A stretch of 64,000 nucleotides of DNA from the NCBI RefSeq assembly GCF_958298935.1, contig NC_084927.1, forward strand, positions 22,828,001 through 22,892,000, in the 5' to 3' direction. The notes under the pieces were generated by a model. It made no database searches. It saw nothing but the letters and a program-made list of their open reading frames with translations, and was not told the origin of the DNA. Every line of letters begins with the position of its first letter. Position 1 is the stretch's first letter. Of this stretch, positions 21,531-31,294 are shown one piece after another. Origin of the DNA: Phragmites australis (Eukaryota > Streptophyta > Magnoliopsida > Poales > Poaceae). Made by a program: the position numbers and the translations under genes.

Positions 21531-21540
21531 TATAAAAAAG
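21530..21540 (+). promoter_or_regulatory. TATA box of the CACTA-2 transposase gene
   Basis: GTATAAAAAAG follows the subterminal repeats directly, the usual place for the transposase promoter. Confidence 0.55.
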
Positions 21541-22879
21541 TGGCCCTTCCCCAAGCCCGAGCACAACACTGTCCCTGGCAACCCCAACCTGTCTTTCGGC
21601 TAAGCCTGACCGCCTCCCCTCACCATTGCCGCCCAAGAGCTGCTGGGAGCAGCGCCAAGAACTCATCCACCACCTCCCTAAACCAAAGCTCGACTGGAGC
21701 TCCCACGCGCGCCCTTCTTCTTCCTTGCCGACTGCCACTACGAGCGCACCCACCGCGCTGATGAACTCCAGGCCGTGAGCCACCTCTGCCCGATCCGAAT
21801 GCACGGTGAGCTTCACCGTGGTCCAGGGAACCTCACCAACCCCTTCCCTTCCACTCACTCCCTCTACAACATGCCACCACCGTCTGCCTAGCTCCGCTGC
21901 TCGCCATGGTCGCTATCGGGTGTGCTTGCCACCGTACATGCTGCTACGGACCCCTCAAATGAGTTTGCCACAGTGCATTGAGCATTTTGGTACCCTTCCC
22001 TGGCCAAGCTCCACCGCCGTTTGCCACCGGTGACTGGTCAAAGTCGATCAACAGCAATCGAAAAATCCAGAAAATGCCGAAAGGAATATTAGGTGTATTG
22101 ATAAATTGGCTAAAATAATCTATAATTTGTACAAAAATACCTATAGCTCAGAAAAATATGAAACCAAGTTTGTTAGTTTTTTTCATGATCTACATGATAA
22201 AAAAACATGCATCATGAAATGTCCACTGAAATACCTCTATTTCATTAAATATGTTGTAACTTGTTAATCCATAATTAAATCTTGAAATATCCAAAATTGG
22301 TCAATCAAACTTTGTTAGTCTTCTTTTGTCATGATCTGTACAGGAAAAATATATGTCAAGCATGAAATGCTTGTTTAGCACCAATTCTTTGTTAATCTCG
22401 ATTAAGCCTTTTCAACTTGATTAATTTCTACAGAAATTAATAAAAATCATAAAATGTGAAACTAATTTTTTTTAGGTCTTCTCTTTGTATACATTACACT
22501 GTAAAAATACCTTTTGCCATGTCGAGTACTTCCCTCATGTGAGTTTATTTGAACTACCTCATTTAATTTTGGATTTAAAAATAGCAAGCATGTAATTTGG
22601 TTAATTAAGTGGGCAAATGAACTCCAATTCTTGTGATTCTTCCTCTACTGCAATCATAACCTCATGCACTACATCTCTACCAAATTTCATGTCGTTTGGA
22701 TCACATCTCATGACATTTCATTCATTCTCATTTTGATGCACTTTATCGCTCTTCAGAGAACAATGTCGCAGAGTGTTTCGAGGTTGATACCAAAGGTGAA
22801 TGTGCTATTTAATTTTGATAATTTATCGCTATATGTATGTCATCGTGTAAGGGTTGAATAATAATAAAAATTTCTGGGG
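21541..22879 (+). other. Leader and probable first intron of the CACTA-2 transposase gene
   Basis: The first half (to about 22030) is C-rich and exon-like, with a GGTGAGCTTC donor-like site near 21803. The second half is A/T-rich. About 22080-22400 is clearly similar to 57195-57500 in the LTR of the Tekay-like element, for example the shared CATAATTAAATCTTG and ATGAAACCA blocks. No ORF of note is present. Confidence 0.45.
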
Positions 22880-23494
22880 ATGGCACCAACAAACACTCAC
22901 CGGAAGCGAACACAAAAGCATACAAAAGGCGGCTCCTCCAACCCGGGCCAATTGCTGGTAGGAGATGGCGAGGTAATTTATTAGTTGGTGATTGAAAAAT
23001 CTTCTATATATTATGACTTTGGATTTACAATAATGATATAATTGTAGATGGACAGAAGATGGGTGTACGATGCGAGCCTTGTGAGCGCAGAGTACAAGAA
23101 TGGCGTGGAGTATTTCCTAGTAGCAGCCGCGGCGAACAAGTCAAATACACAGTCTCAATACATGTGCTATTCTTGCGTCAATTGTGAAAACAAGAAGCAA
23201 TTTTCCACCACCCAGCAGATACATTCCCACTTGATGCCAAGGGGCTTTATGCTTGGCTATACCCGTTGGACCGAGCACGATGAAGTTGAGATCGTACAAG
23301 AAGGGCAACTACACATTGGCAGAGAAGATGAAGACTTGTGCACTGATATGTCGGCTGATGAATACAACTATATGCTACCTGCCGGAGATACGTTGGTTGA
23401 TGATTATCTAGAGGAGATGTTGGCCGATGCCAACGCCAATGATCTAGAGCAGATGTGGCATGATGGGGAGGGGAACTTCACCAATGAAAGATAG

Positions 23495-24402
23495 TGTTGG
23501 AGCAAGAGTTCGTTTTGCCCCAGCAAGTACGACGAGAGTTTCTTCTAAGGAGGAGACTCAAGCTTGGATACAAAGTTTAAGAGGAAGGAACACCACGAAT
23601 GTATTGATGGCAGAGAAAATGGGTCGATCTGGGGGGAGTATCACAGTGGGACTTGGTGTTTTTACCTCTGTGTATTTCTGTCGCCTAGCACCCCTTTTTC
23701 TCAGGTGACCAGGGCTCCTATTTATAGGGCCATACGTAACTTGGCGTACAAGTGATCACAATGTACAAATATCTAGGATCTAACCGAATTACTGGGCCTT
23801 ATCCTAGATAACTACTTTCTACCCTTCCCGGGGGGGATAAATATCCACCGTAGTAACTATCGTGGTGCCTGCCCCCTGAAGGTGACGAGTCAGTCACCAA
23901 TTGCGACCCGGTGCCACACTGTCAGGGGTGTCAGGATAGCCTCCATTACACCGGGGTGTTAGAGCGGCATCCACCAGCCTAGGTGCTTAATGCTGACCAC
24001 TTCCTTGCAGGCAAAGCATGACCGGTGCTCCCCTTCTGATGGATCCTTCCTAAAGCCTGCTGACTCACCCTGTAGCCTCCGGGAAGCCTGCCCAAGCAGT
24101 TGGAGATGGGGGCCTCCGAAGGCATGGCTCCGAGAGGTGAAGGCTTCGAGAGGCAGGACTCTGGAAGGCCAGGGCTTCAGGAGGCCGAGGCTTCGAGGGA
24201 CCAAGGCTTCGGGAGATCGAGGTCTTGGGGGGCCAGGCTTCGGGAGGTTGGGCTTTGGGAGGCTGAGCCTTTGGGAGGCCGAGCCGGGTAAGCCAAGGGA
24301 AGGCTTCTCAGGTACGAAGAGGGTCCAGAGATCTAGGCTCCAGAGGGACCTGGATAATAATCTTGAACCATTATTGTCAGGATGATTTATTTTCCCCCAA
24401 CA
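23495..24402 (-). repeat. 3' LTR of element A
   Basis: The 908-bp unit starts on the minus strand with TGTTGGGGGAAAATAAATC and ends CTTGCTCCAACA. A minus-strand TATA (CCCTATAAATAGG) lies near 23718-23730. The U3 part has many CCTCCCGAAGCC-type repeats. Confidence 0.8.
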
Positions 24403-24422
24403 GTTCCCCCTCATTCTCGGGC
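24403..24422 (-). other. Polypurine tract of element A
   Basis: On the minus strand GAGAATGAGGGGGAAC directly precedes the LTR start, as needed for plus-strand DNA priming. Confidence 0.7.
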
Positions 24423-25062
24423 CCTGATGTTTCGGAGGGGGGAGAGGATGTAGAGGAAAACCAACCCCAGCTTGGTATAGTATCAAGGATGCCCGATGGC
24501 AATTCCCTGTTCTTAAGAAGTTTTTTCATCTGGAACTGTGGGCGTCAATGGCGAGGCCCAAGGCTGATTGTGTACTAGTGGTGGCGGTCTGCTCCAAAGC
24601 TTGTTGGAGCTGGCATGCGCGGTGTCGGGACCCCAGGCAAGAGGGGCATCGATTGATGTGGTGTACTCCGGGGTCTGTGCCATGGTAAATACAGGTTATC
24701 CGGATTCCTTCAGTATGGTTCTTCATGCCTTTTGAGGTCGCCAAAGTAGAGATTACGTGTAGGATTGGGGGACCCTACGCGTTTGCCTGGCAAGATGAGA
24801 CGTGCCACTGCCGCGTTCTAACTGGACAATGCGGGGGGTCATTTAGGGTCTTGTGCCCACGCCCCTATCATGCACCGAAAGGAGTTTGGGTTATTAATGT
24901 GACGGGACATCCGTGCGAGAAAATGAGGTATTCGTTGTGGAGTGCTACCACATGTTTGCGGAACGACCGGGGTATGGCCACAGTCCCCTCAGGTGTTCAA
25001 TGGGGGCCACCGCTGCATCGGTTCTGCTTCATCTTCCAAGCTTACGTGGCTACTTGGCTCGG
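24423..25062. other. 3' internal region of element A, no clear gene
   Basis: No convincing coding sequence. It holds the stretch between the polypurine tract and the antisense promoter. Confidence 0.3.
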
Positions 25063-25070
25063 GTATAAAG
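25063..25070 (+). promoter_or_regulatory. TATA box antisense to element A
   Basis: GTATAAAG lies 68 bases before an ATG at 25138 in a C/T-rich leader, on the strand opposite to the element. Confidence 0.4.
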
Positions 25071-25137
25071 CTGGGGTCACCTGGCTGGATTCTCCACAGC
25101 CCTAAGAGTGAGTAGTTAACCTTGTCTTGTCTTGAGT

Positions 25138-25620
25138 ATGGCGTCGTCTTCCTCCTCATCCTCTTCAGAGATGTCGATGATCTCGACGGCTTCTTCGGGA
25201 GCTAGACTATTTCGGTCATCGGTAGAGGCGCCGGTGGCCACGCCGCTTCCATCTTTGTAGGGGAGGTGGGTGCTTGCCGCTCCGGCCTGACCCTTGGCTT
25301 CGGAGGCCATGCCTGTCGAGATCATCGACTGGGATCTCCTACGAGAGCGACCAGGTGTCTGCGGAGATGACGACAAAGGAGGAGGCCAGGTAGGCGAGAG
25401 AGAAGGCCCTGCCGGTGACCTCCTCAGACTCTTCTTCATCCTTCGATAGCTCTGGAGCCGGCTACTATATCGGCTTTTGTAGCGGCAGGCCGCAGATGAG
25501 GCGCATACGCCGTCCCATGAGTGGCCCCTGGCGGGACCCGTAGGAGGTGAAGGCGGTCTCCTGGAGGGAGTTCTTGCTGAAGTCGTGAGGCATTCATGTC
25601 TCACGGTCGAGCATGGCCTT
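25138..25620 (+). pseudogene. Antisense gene remnant in element A
   Basis: From ATG 25138 the product reads MASSSSSSSSEMSMISTASS, continues for 41 codons to a TAG, and stays open in pieces after it (EAMPVEIIDWDLLRERPGVC). The gene is opposite to the element and starts near its 3' LTR. That is the same place and direction as the antisense coiled-coil gene of element E. The minus strand of the same stretch is also open from 25811 to 25116 (231 residues, acidic end EEAVEIIDISEEDEEEDD). I favour the plus strand because of the TATA box and the serine-rich start, but the choice is uncertain. Confidence 0.35.
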
Positions 25621-26189
25621 GCTGTGGGCCCATGGCTTGACTTAGTCACCTTGTACTCTTTCTCACCCTGTTTTGCTCTATCAGAGTCTATCTTCGTCGT
25701 AGCAATTTCTGTACTATCACTTTTGTATGTGTCCTCTGGATGTACTAGTTGTTTAATAATATAATATGGACCTTTGGGGATGGTCGTGTCTCTTTCTGTA
25801 TCAGAGTGCAAGGGGATCTTTCGAACGGGTGACCGTATGTGTGTGTGCCTTCGTGCCTTCGAGCCGCGCTTCTTCGTCCCTTTCGTAGGTGATGGCTAGT
25901 TTTTTTGGATGATCGAGGTACCGAGCCTTCTCATAGATCATCACCTCTTTTGTTCCTTCTAGGGGAGTGGTGGCTTCAGGAATCTGGTGGTGGTAGATAC
26001 GTAGGGTAAATAAGGGGGGTCGAGTGAAGCAGTGGCAACCTCGTCGTTCCCGGTTATTGCGTACTCCTCAGGCTCGGCACTGGTAGGACCTTCTTCCAAA
26101 TTTGTTCCAGATTTCTGACCTAGCGAAGTCCATATGGAACCTTTGGAGACAAGCTCTGGAGGTGGTCCTTGACCCTTCAAAGGTGATTT

Positions 26190-27040
26190 GTTTAAAGCAT
26201 GGCGACAGCGTTGTTAGAGGTGAAGCCAAAGGCTAGATGGGAGTGGTGGTCCGCGACCCCCTCGGCCCTTAGCCACTGCTTGGCTTTTTAGGTACTCCGT
26301 CCAGAGCCTGGTGACAGTGTGTCAGAGACGAAGCTGAATTCTAGGCGGGAGGGGTGGTCCGCGACCCCTTCGGCCCATAGCCGCTACCCGGCTCCAGAGG
26401 TATTCCGTCCAGAGCATGGCAAAGGCGTGTCGAAAGCGAAGCCAAAGGCTAGGTGGGAGAGGTGGTCCGTGACCCCCTCGACCCTTAGCAGCTGCTTGGC
26501 TCCGGAGGTATTTCGTCCGGAGCCTAGCGACGACGTGTCAGAGGCGAAGTCGAAGGCTAGGTGGGAGGGGTGGTCCGTGACTCCCTCGGCCCTTAGCCAC
26601 TGCCTGGCTCTGGAGGTATTCCGTCTTGAGCCTGGCAACGGCGTGTCGGAGATGAAGCCGAAGGCTAGGTGGAAGAGGTGGTCCGCGACCCCGTCAGCCC
26701 TTAGCCGCTGCCCGGCTCTTGAGGTACTCCGTCCGAAGCCTGGCGATGGCGTGTCAGAGGCGAAGCTGAAGGTTAGACGGGAGAGGTGGTCCACGACTCC
26801 CTCGGCCCTTAGCCGCTGCCTGGCTCCGGAGGAACTACGTCCGGAGCCTGGCGACGGCGTATCGGAGGTGAAGCCGAAGGCTAGCCAGGAGTGGTGGTCC
26901 GCAATTTCTCCTAGGCCCTTAGCCGCTACCTGGCTTCGAAGGTACTCTATCCAGAGCCTGGCGACAGCGTGTTAGAGGTGAATCTGAAGGTTAGGCGGGA
27001 GAGGTGGTCTGCAACCCCCTCGGCCCTTAGCTACTGCAAT
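26190..27040 (+). repeat. Tandem array with exact 108-bp unit, about 8 copies
   Basis: The GTGTCAGAG-like mark of each unit recurs at 26213, 26321, 26429, 26537, 26645, 26753, 26861 and 26971, so the spacing is 108 except for the last (110). Because 108 is a multiple of three, the plus strand stays open as a 36-residue repeat (VSEAKLKVRRERWS, then TTPSALSRCLAPEELRPEPG), and the minus strand is open too. One more unit is found at about 29335-29445, beside the shortened 5' LTR. Confidence 0.85.
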
Positions 27041-27372
27041 GAATTTGCGGCCTCTGCAATGGACAGTCAAGGGTTCCACTATGTTTCCCGCACCACGCAG
27101 TGTGGGTTTTTATTAAATGTCAGTATAATTCTCATAAAATGACGTATGAAATGTGTCTTTAAAGGAGATGGTAGGGTAATGATTTTACCTTATACCCTAT
27201 GTGTTTGAGTCACGTGGGTCATACCTTTCCCTGTAGGGAGGGAATTTTAATACCCCTTTGATTTGTTTGCTGCGCCCTTTGGAGGTTAGCAGGTTTTGTA
27301 CCCCTTTAGCACGGAGGCATTTGCCTTCAAGATGTCGGGGTACTCTTCTCATTAGGACCTTTTAGAACCTTT

Positions 27373-27855
27373 CTACCCGGCAGGGTTTTTGGAAGTCTCT
27401 CTATTTTGGCGGAGGTTTGGTAAACTCTCCATGGTGTGGAGGTTTGTAAAAGCTCTCCGTATTTGCCAGAGGTTTTGCAATACTCTCCGTTGTGCGGAGG
27501 TTTTGGAAGTCTCTCCGTTTTGGCGGAGGTTTGGTAAACTCTCCGTTGTGTGGAGTTTTTTTGAAGTCTCTCTGTTTTGGCAGAGGTTTGGTAAAGCTCT
27601 GTGTTGTGTGGAGGTTTTGGTAAGCTCTCTCCATTTGGGCAGAGGTTTGGTAAACTCTCCGTTTTTGTCAGAGGTTTTGTAAGATTCTCCATTTTTGTCG
27701 GAGGTTTTTTAAGATTCTTCATTTTTGTTAGAGGTTTTGTAAGGTTCTCCATTTTTGCTGGAGGTTTTGTAAGATTCTCCATTTTTATCGGAGGTTTTGT
27801 AAGGTTCTCCGGAGGTTTTGTAAGACTCCATTTTTGTTGGAGGTTTTGTAAGATT
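27373..27855. repeat. Tandem array of short hairpin units, about 30-36 bp
   Basis: About fifteen units alternate CTCCGTTTTGGCGGAGG, CTCCGTTGTGCGGAGG or CTCCATTTTTGTTGGAGG with TTTTGTAAGATT-type spacers. In each unit CTCC pairs with GGAG across a short loop, so the single strand would form a row of small hairpins. Runs of open frame on both strands (for example MENLTKPPAK repeats on the minus strand) are by-products of the repeat. Confidence 0.8.
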
Positions 27856-27869
27856 CCTTAGCATGTATT

Positions 27870-29020
27870 AATGTCGAAGGCCCTACACACTATCGGAGCT
27901 ACGCAATACCTTTCAGGAAACCTAGGCAGTCTTGCCTTCCAGGTGACCTAGGCATGCTATGCCCACAGTGTGTAGGCTTGTCGTGCTCCCGAGGAAACGC
28001 CTGGGGTGCACCGCAACACTATCCTCCAAGGATGTGCCTTAGCGCGTGCATTTATACGACTGAAGCTATGCAATACCTTCCAAGAAACCTAGGCTTAATG
28101 CCTTAGCGGTGACCTAGGCATGCTGCGCCCGCGGTATATAAGCATGTCGTGCAACGAGGATTCCTTGCGACAGCATTCCTCAGAGCACCACATCCTCACA
28201 TCAGGGCAGACCCCTGATATGTGGCGTCCACACACTATCGAGGCTACACAATATGTTCCAGGAAACCTAGGCAGTCTTGCCTTCCAGGTGACCTAGGCAT
28301 GCTACGCCCGCGGTGTGTGGGCTCCATTGCCTACCAGGGCAAAGCCTACCCTCTGGGAAACCTTTTCAAGTGACCTTGGGTTTAGGCAAGCAATGCTTAC
28401 TGGTGTGTGGGCTTGTCATGCCTCTGAAGAAATCCCTCAGGGGCGCCGCAACTACATTACCAAGGAAGTCCATTGATAACCGGCATCTACACACTATCGA
28501 GGCTATACAATACCTTCCAGGAAACCTAGGTAGTCTTGCCTTCCAAATGACCTAGGCATGCTACGCCCGTAGTGTGTAGGCATGTCGTGCAATGAGGATT
28601 CCTTGCGATAGCATTCCTCAGAGCACCGCATCTCCACCACCGAGGACATCCCCCGGGGCGTGGCTTCGACACCCGAAGCTATGCAAATGCCTTCCAAGGC
28701 ACCCTGGGCATAATCTGCCTTCTAGGTGACCTAGGCATAAGTGGCGCCCGCAGTGTGTGGGCCTCACTATCTACTGAGACTACGCAATGCCTTTCAGGAA
28801 ATCTAGGCAGTCTTGCCTTCCAGGTGACCTAGGCATGCTACGTCCACGGTACATGGGCTTGTCACGCCACCCGTAGATGTCCCACAGGTGGTGCCGCAAG
28901 ACGGTCTATCAAGGAAATCCTTTGATACATGGCAACTACACTTCCGAGGCTGCACAATGTCTTCCAGGAAACCTGGGCAAACCCGGCCCCTAGCTGACCT
29001 AGGCACGATGCGTCTGCGGG
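27870..29020. repeat. Tandem array of long units (about 170-260 bp)
   Basis: Repeating blocks contain CACACTATCGAGGCTACACA, ACCTTCCAGGAAACCTAGGC, CTTGCCTTCCAGGTGACCTA, and CATGCTACGCCCGCGGTGTG. Starts lie near 27885, 28225, 28485, 28765 and 28930, with partial units between. Confidence 0.75.
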
Positions 29021-29029
29021 AGTGTAGGG

Positions 29030-29332
29030 AATTTGCATGGTTATACTAGCTAAGTTTTGTAGTCTACTATTGGTAATAAGAAGCTGATTGTAGTATAAAA
29101 CATAGCTAGGTTATATAACTATTCATGCTAAATGAGGATGTAACTTAAGTACTATTGCTTCTACCTAGTGGCTATCTATTGCAAAAGACTTCTAGCAGCA
29201 AGGTTGGAGGCCTCCAACATACTCTAACCTTGTTGTATAAAACATGGATCACTAGGTAAACTACTAATAGTTAACAGTGGCCACACCTTTGTAGAAATAA
29301 GGCCTCTATTGTGAGGCTTGGAGGCCTCGAAG
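29030..29332. repeat. A/T-rich segment with internal inverted repeats
   Basis: GGTTATACTAGCTAAGTTTT near 29038 pairs with AAAACATAGCTAGGTTATATAAC near 29097. A second pair is AAGGTTGGAGGCCTCCAACA with CTAACCTTG (29200-29236). Its base composition is unlike the G/C-rich arrays on both sides. It may be a small inserted fold-back element; no ends or target copies could be fixed. Confidence 0.35.
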
Positions 29333-29442
29333 CCTGTGGCTAGGACAGGAGAGGCGGTGCTTGACCCCCTCGGCCCTTAGCTGTTGCCTAGCCCTAGAGG
29401 TAATCCATCTGGAGCCTGGCGATGGCATGTTGGAGGCGTAGT

Positions 29443-29699
29443 CGAAGGCCAGGGCTTCAGGAGGCCGAGGCTTCGGGAGACCGAGGTCTCGGGGGGCCAG
29501 GCTTTGGGAGGTTGAGCCTTCGGGAGGTCGGGCCGGTTAATCCAAGGGAAGGCTTCGTAGGTACGAAGAGGTACTGCGAAGGAGCTCGAGGACTTCGGAG
29601 GTCGAGCCTTTAGCTGAGGGTCCGGAGATCAAGGCTCCGGAGGGACCTGGATAGTAATCTTTAACCATTATCCTCAGGCTAGTTTATTGTCCCCCAACA
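29443..29699 (-). repeat. Shortened 5' LTR of element A
   Basis: Only the first 257 bases or so of the LTR (minus strand from 29699, TGTTGGGGGACAATAAAC) remain. At about 29440-29455 the sequence changes into a 108-bp repeat unit across the shared stretch GAAGGCCAGGGCTTCAGG. The rest of the LTR and the primer-binding site are missing. Confidence 0.7.
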
Positions 29700-30378
29700 G
29701 AGAGTTTCAAAAGTTCGAGTGTATGGTAGAGGACTCTAAAACACTGTTGTTCCTAGGCTACGAGAAGGAGCACACAAACTTGTCTACCGTGCTTTCACTG
29801 CTACAATTGAAGGCAAGCAACGAGTGGTCTGATACAAGCTTCATAGAGTTGTTACTGTTTTTGAAGAAATTGCTTCCAATGGGAAATATGCTGCCAAAAA
29901 ACACGTACCAGGCCAAGCAGGTTGTGTTCCCATTGGGGTTGGAAGTGCAAAAAATACATGTATGTCCAAATGATTGCTTGTTGTATCGCGGAGAGCATGC
30001 TGACTTGGAAGCGTGTCTCATCTATGGTGCAGTATGATACAAGCGTGATGGTGATGATATCGATGGTGAAGGAAAGAAGAAAAGGCCTCCCGTCAAGGTG
30101 ATCTGTTTTTTTTTCCTATAGTCCCCCATTTGGAGCGTTTATTCGCAAACAAAAGGCATGTCGAACTAATGCGATGGCACGCTGAGGAGCACAAGTATGA
30201 TGGAATGCTGAGACGCCCCACTAATTTTACACAATGGAGAAACACCGATGGGAAATACAAGGAGCCCTTTGTAGAAGATGTGAGGAATATAAGATTTGGG
30301 TTGAGTACGGATGGGATGAATCCATTCGGCAACATGAGCAGTAGTCATAGCACTTGGCCTGTAACTCTATGTATCTAC

Positions 30379-31294
30379 TAATGAGTAATGTTGGCCTGAT
30401 CTTCCGATAGGTAGCAATAAGTCGGTAGGTGGAGAACTCAACGTTGATGATCCAAAGGCTTCGACCCGAACAGATCGTCTCCCTTGCAATCACTACACTA
30501 CAATTCCATTGGTTATCAACCGTGTCGCACGGTTGACCTCGCCAAGAAGGCTCAATCCCTGCAAGCGTACCGAGAACACAAGCAAGAACGTAGAAGATGC
30601 AATCTGAAATATTGCGAATAGAATTCAAGCACTCAAAGTTGGGGTTCTACAAACACTTGCGGCAGCCTAGTTGGTCCGGAACAAGAGCGAAAATCTCACA
30701 ATCTGTGTGTAGATCAATATCTAAGCAAAACCCAACCCTAATTATGGTGGTGGCTACTGTATATAAAAGACTAGGATTGGCCAAGGACCCCTGGATGCGT
30801 CCCTAATGGACTCCAACACGTTACACGGCCCAACGGCCCAAAAGATGGTGGTGCAGCACCCTGACAGATTCTAGACGTCCACCTGTTTCGACGATTTCTG
30901 TTGACTCAGAAAGAATTTGGACATGGGACCAGTCCCGTTGGAAATCCTATCTCCTTAGCTTTCCAACCATGTGTAGAACGTCGAAAACGGAGTCCGTATG
31001 CGTCCTGGGCGACGATTTTAGTGCAGGCTGGTCCTAGACTCCGAAACGGACTCGAACTTGATTGGACCTCCACCTTGGCTTGGGCACCCTTGCTGGTCTT
31101 CTCCCGTGTTCCTAAGTAACAAAACATCACAATTATTCAGTAGCATCCCATCCTTATCAAAATATAAAGGGACACTAAGGAACGAGCTCACCACATGATT
31201 TAGTTGACGTGCACGAGCTCATGTCAATGGACCTATTGTTGGAGGAATACTCGGTGTGTGTGTGTGTGTATCCGAAAGAGTGATGTCCTCATCA
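30379..31294 (-). repeat. 3' LTR of element B
   Basis: The 916-bp unit starts TGATGAGGACATC on the minus strand and ends ATTACTCATTA (the right copy ends TCATCA). It differs from the other LTR at roughly one base in twenty by eye. A short GT microsatellite (31255-31270) is longer here than in the right copy. Confidence 0.85.

Larger units (their letters stand above)
23495..29699 (-). mobile_element. Element A: non-autonomous family-A LTR retrotransposon
   Basis: The 3' LTR is at the left (23495-24402) and a shortened 5' LTR at the right (about 29443-29699). The target duplication is GAGAG at 29700-29704 and GATAG (one change) at 23490-23494. Putting back one GAGAG makes the CACTA-2 transposase frame continuous, which fixes both ends. 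The inside has no gag or pol. It holds a possible antisense gene start (25063-25620) and three blocks of tandem repeats (26190-29020). This resembles large non-autonomous LTR elements that depend on Tat-type partners; the link to a given partner is inference. Confidence 0.8.

Noticed and set aside
25116..25811. A 231-residue minus-strand ORF as a real gene of element A
   Set aside because: Its reverse strand has a TATA box and a plausible gene start in the position of a known antisense gene; the minus-strand ORF has no recognised domain. It is mentioned within the antisense entry.
26190..27040. Regularly spaced repeats resembling a CRISPR array
   Set aside because: The 108-bp units are continuous, without distinct spacers, and the DNA is plant nuclear with LTR elements around it.
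27327..27782. A Lys/Pro-rich repeat protein on the minus strand
   Set aside because: It is a translation of the 30-36-bp tandem array and is open on the other strand as well.
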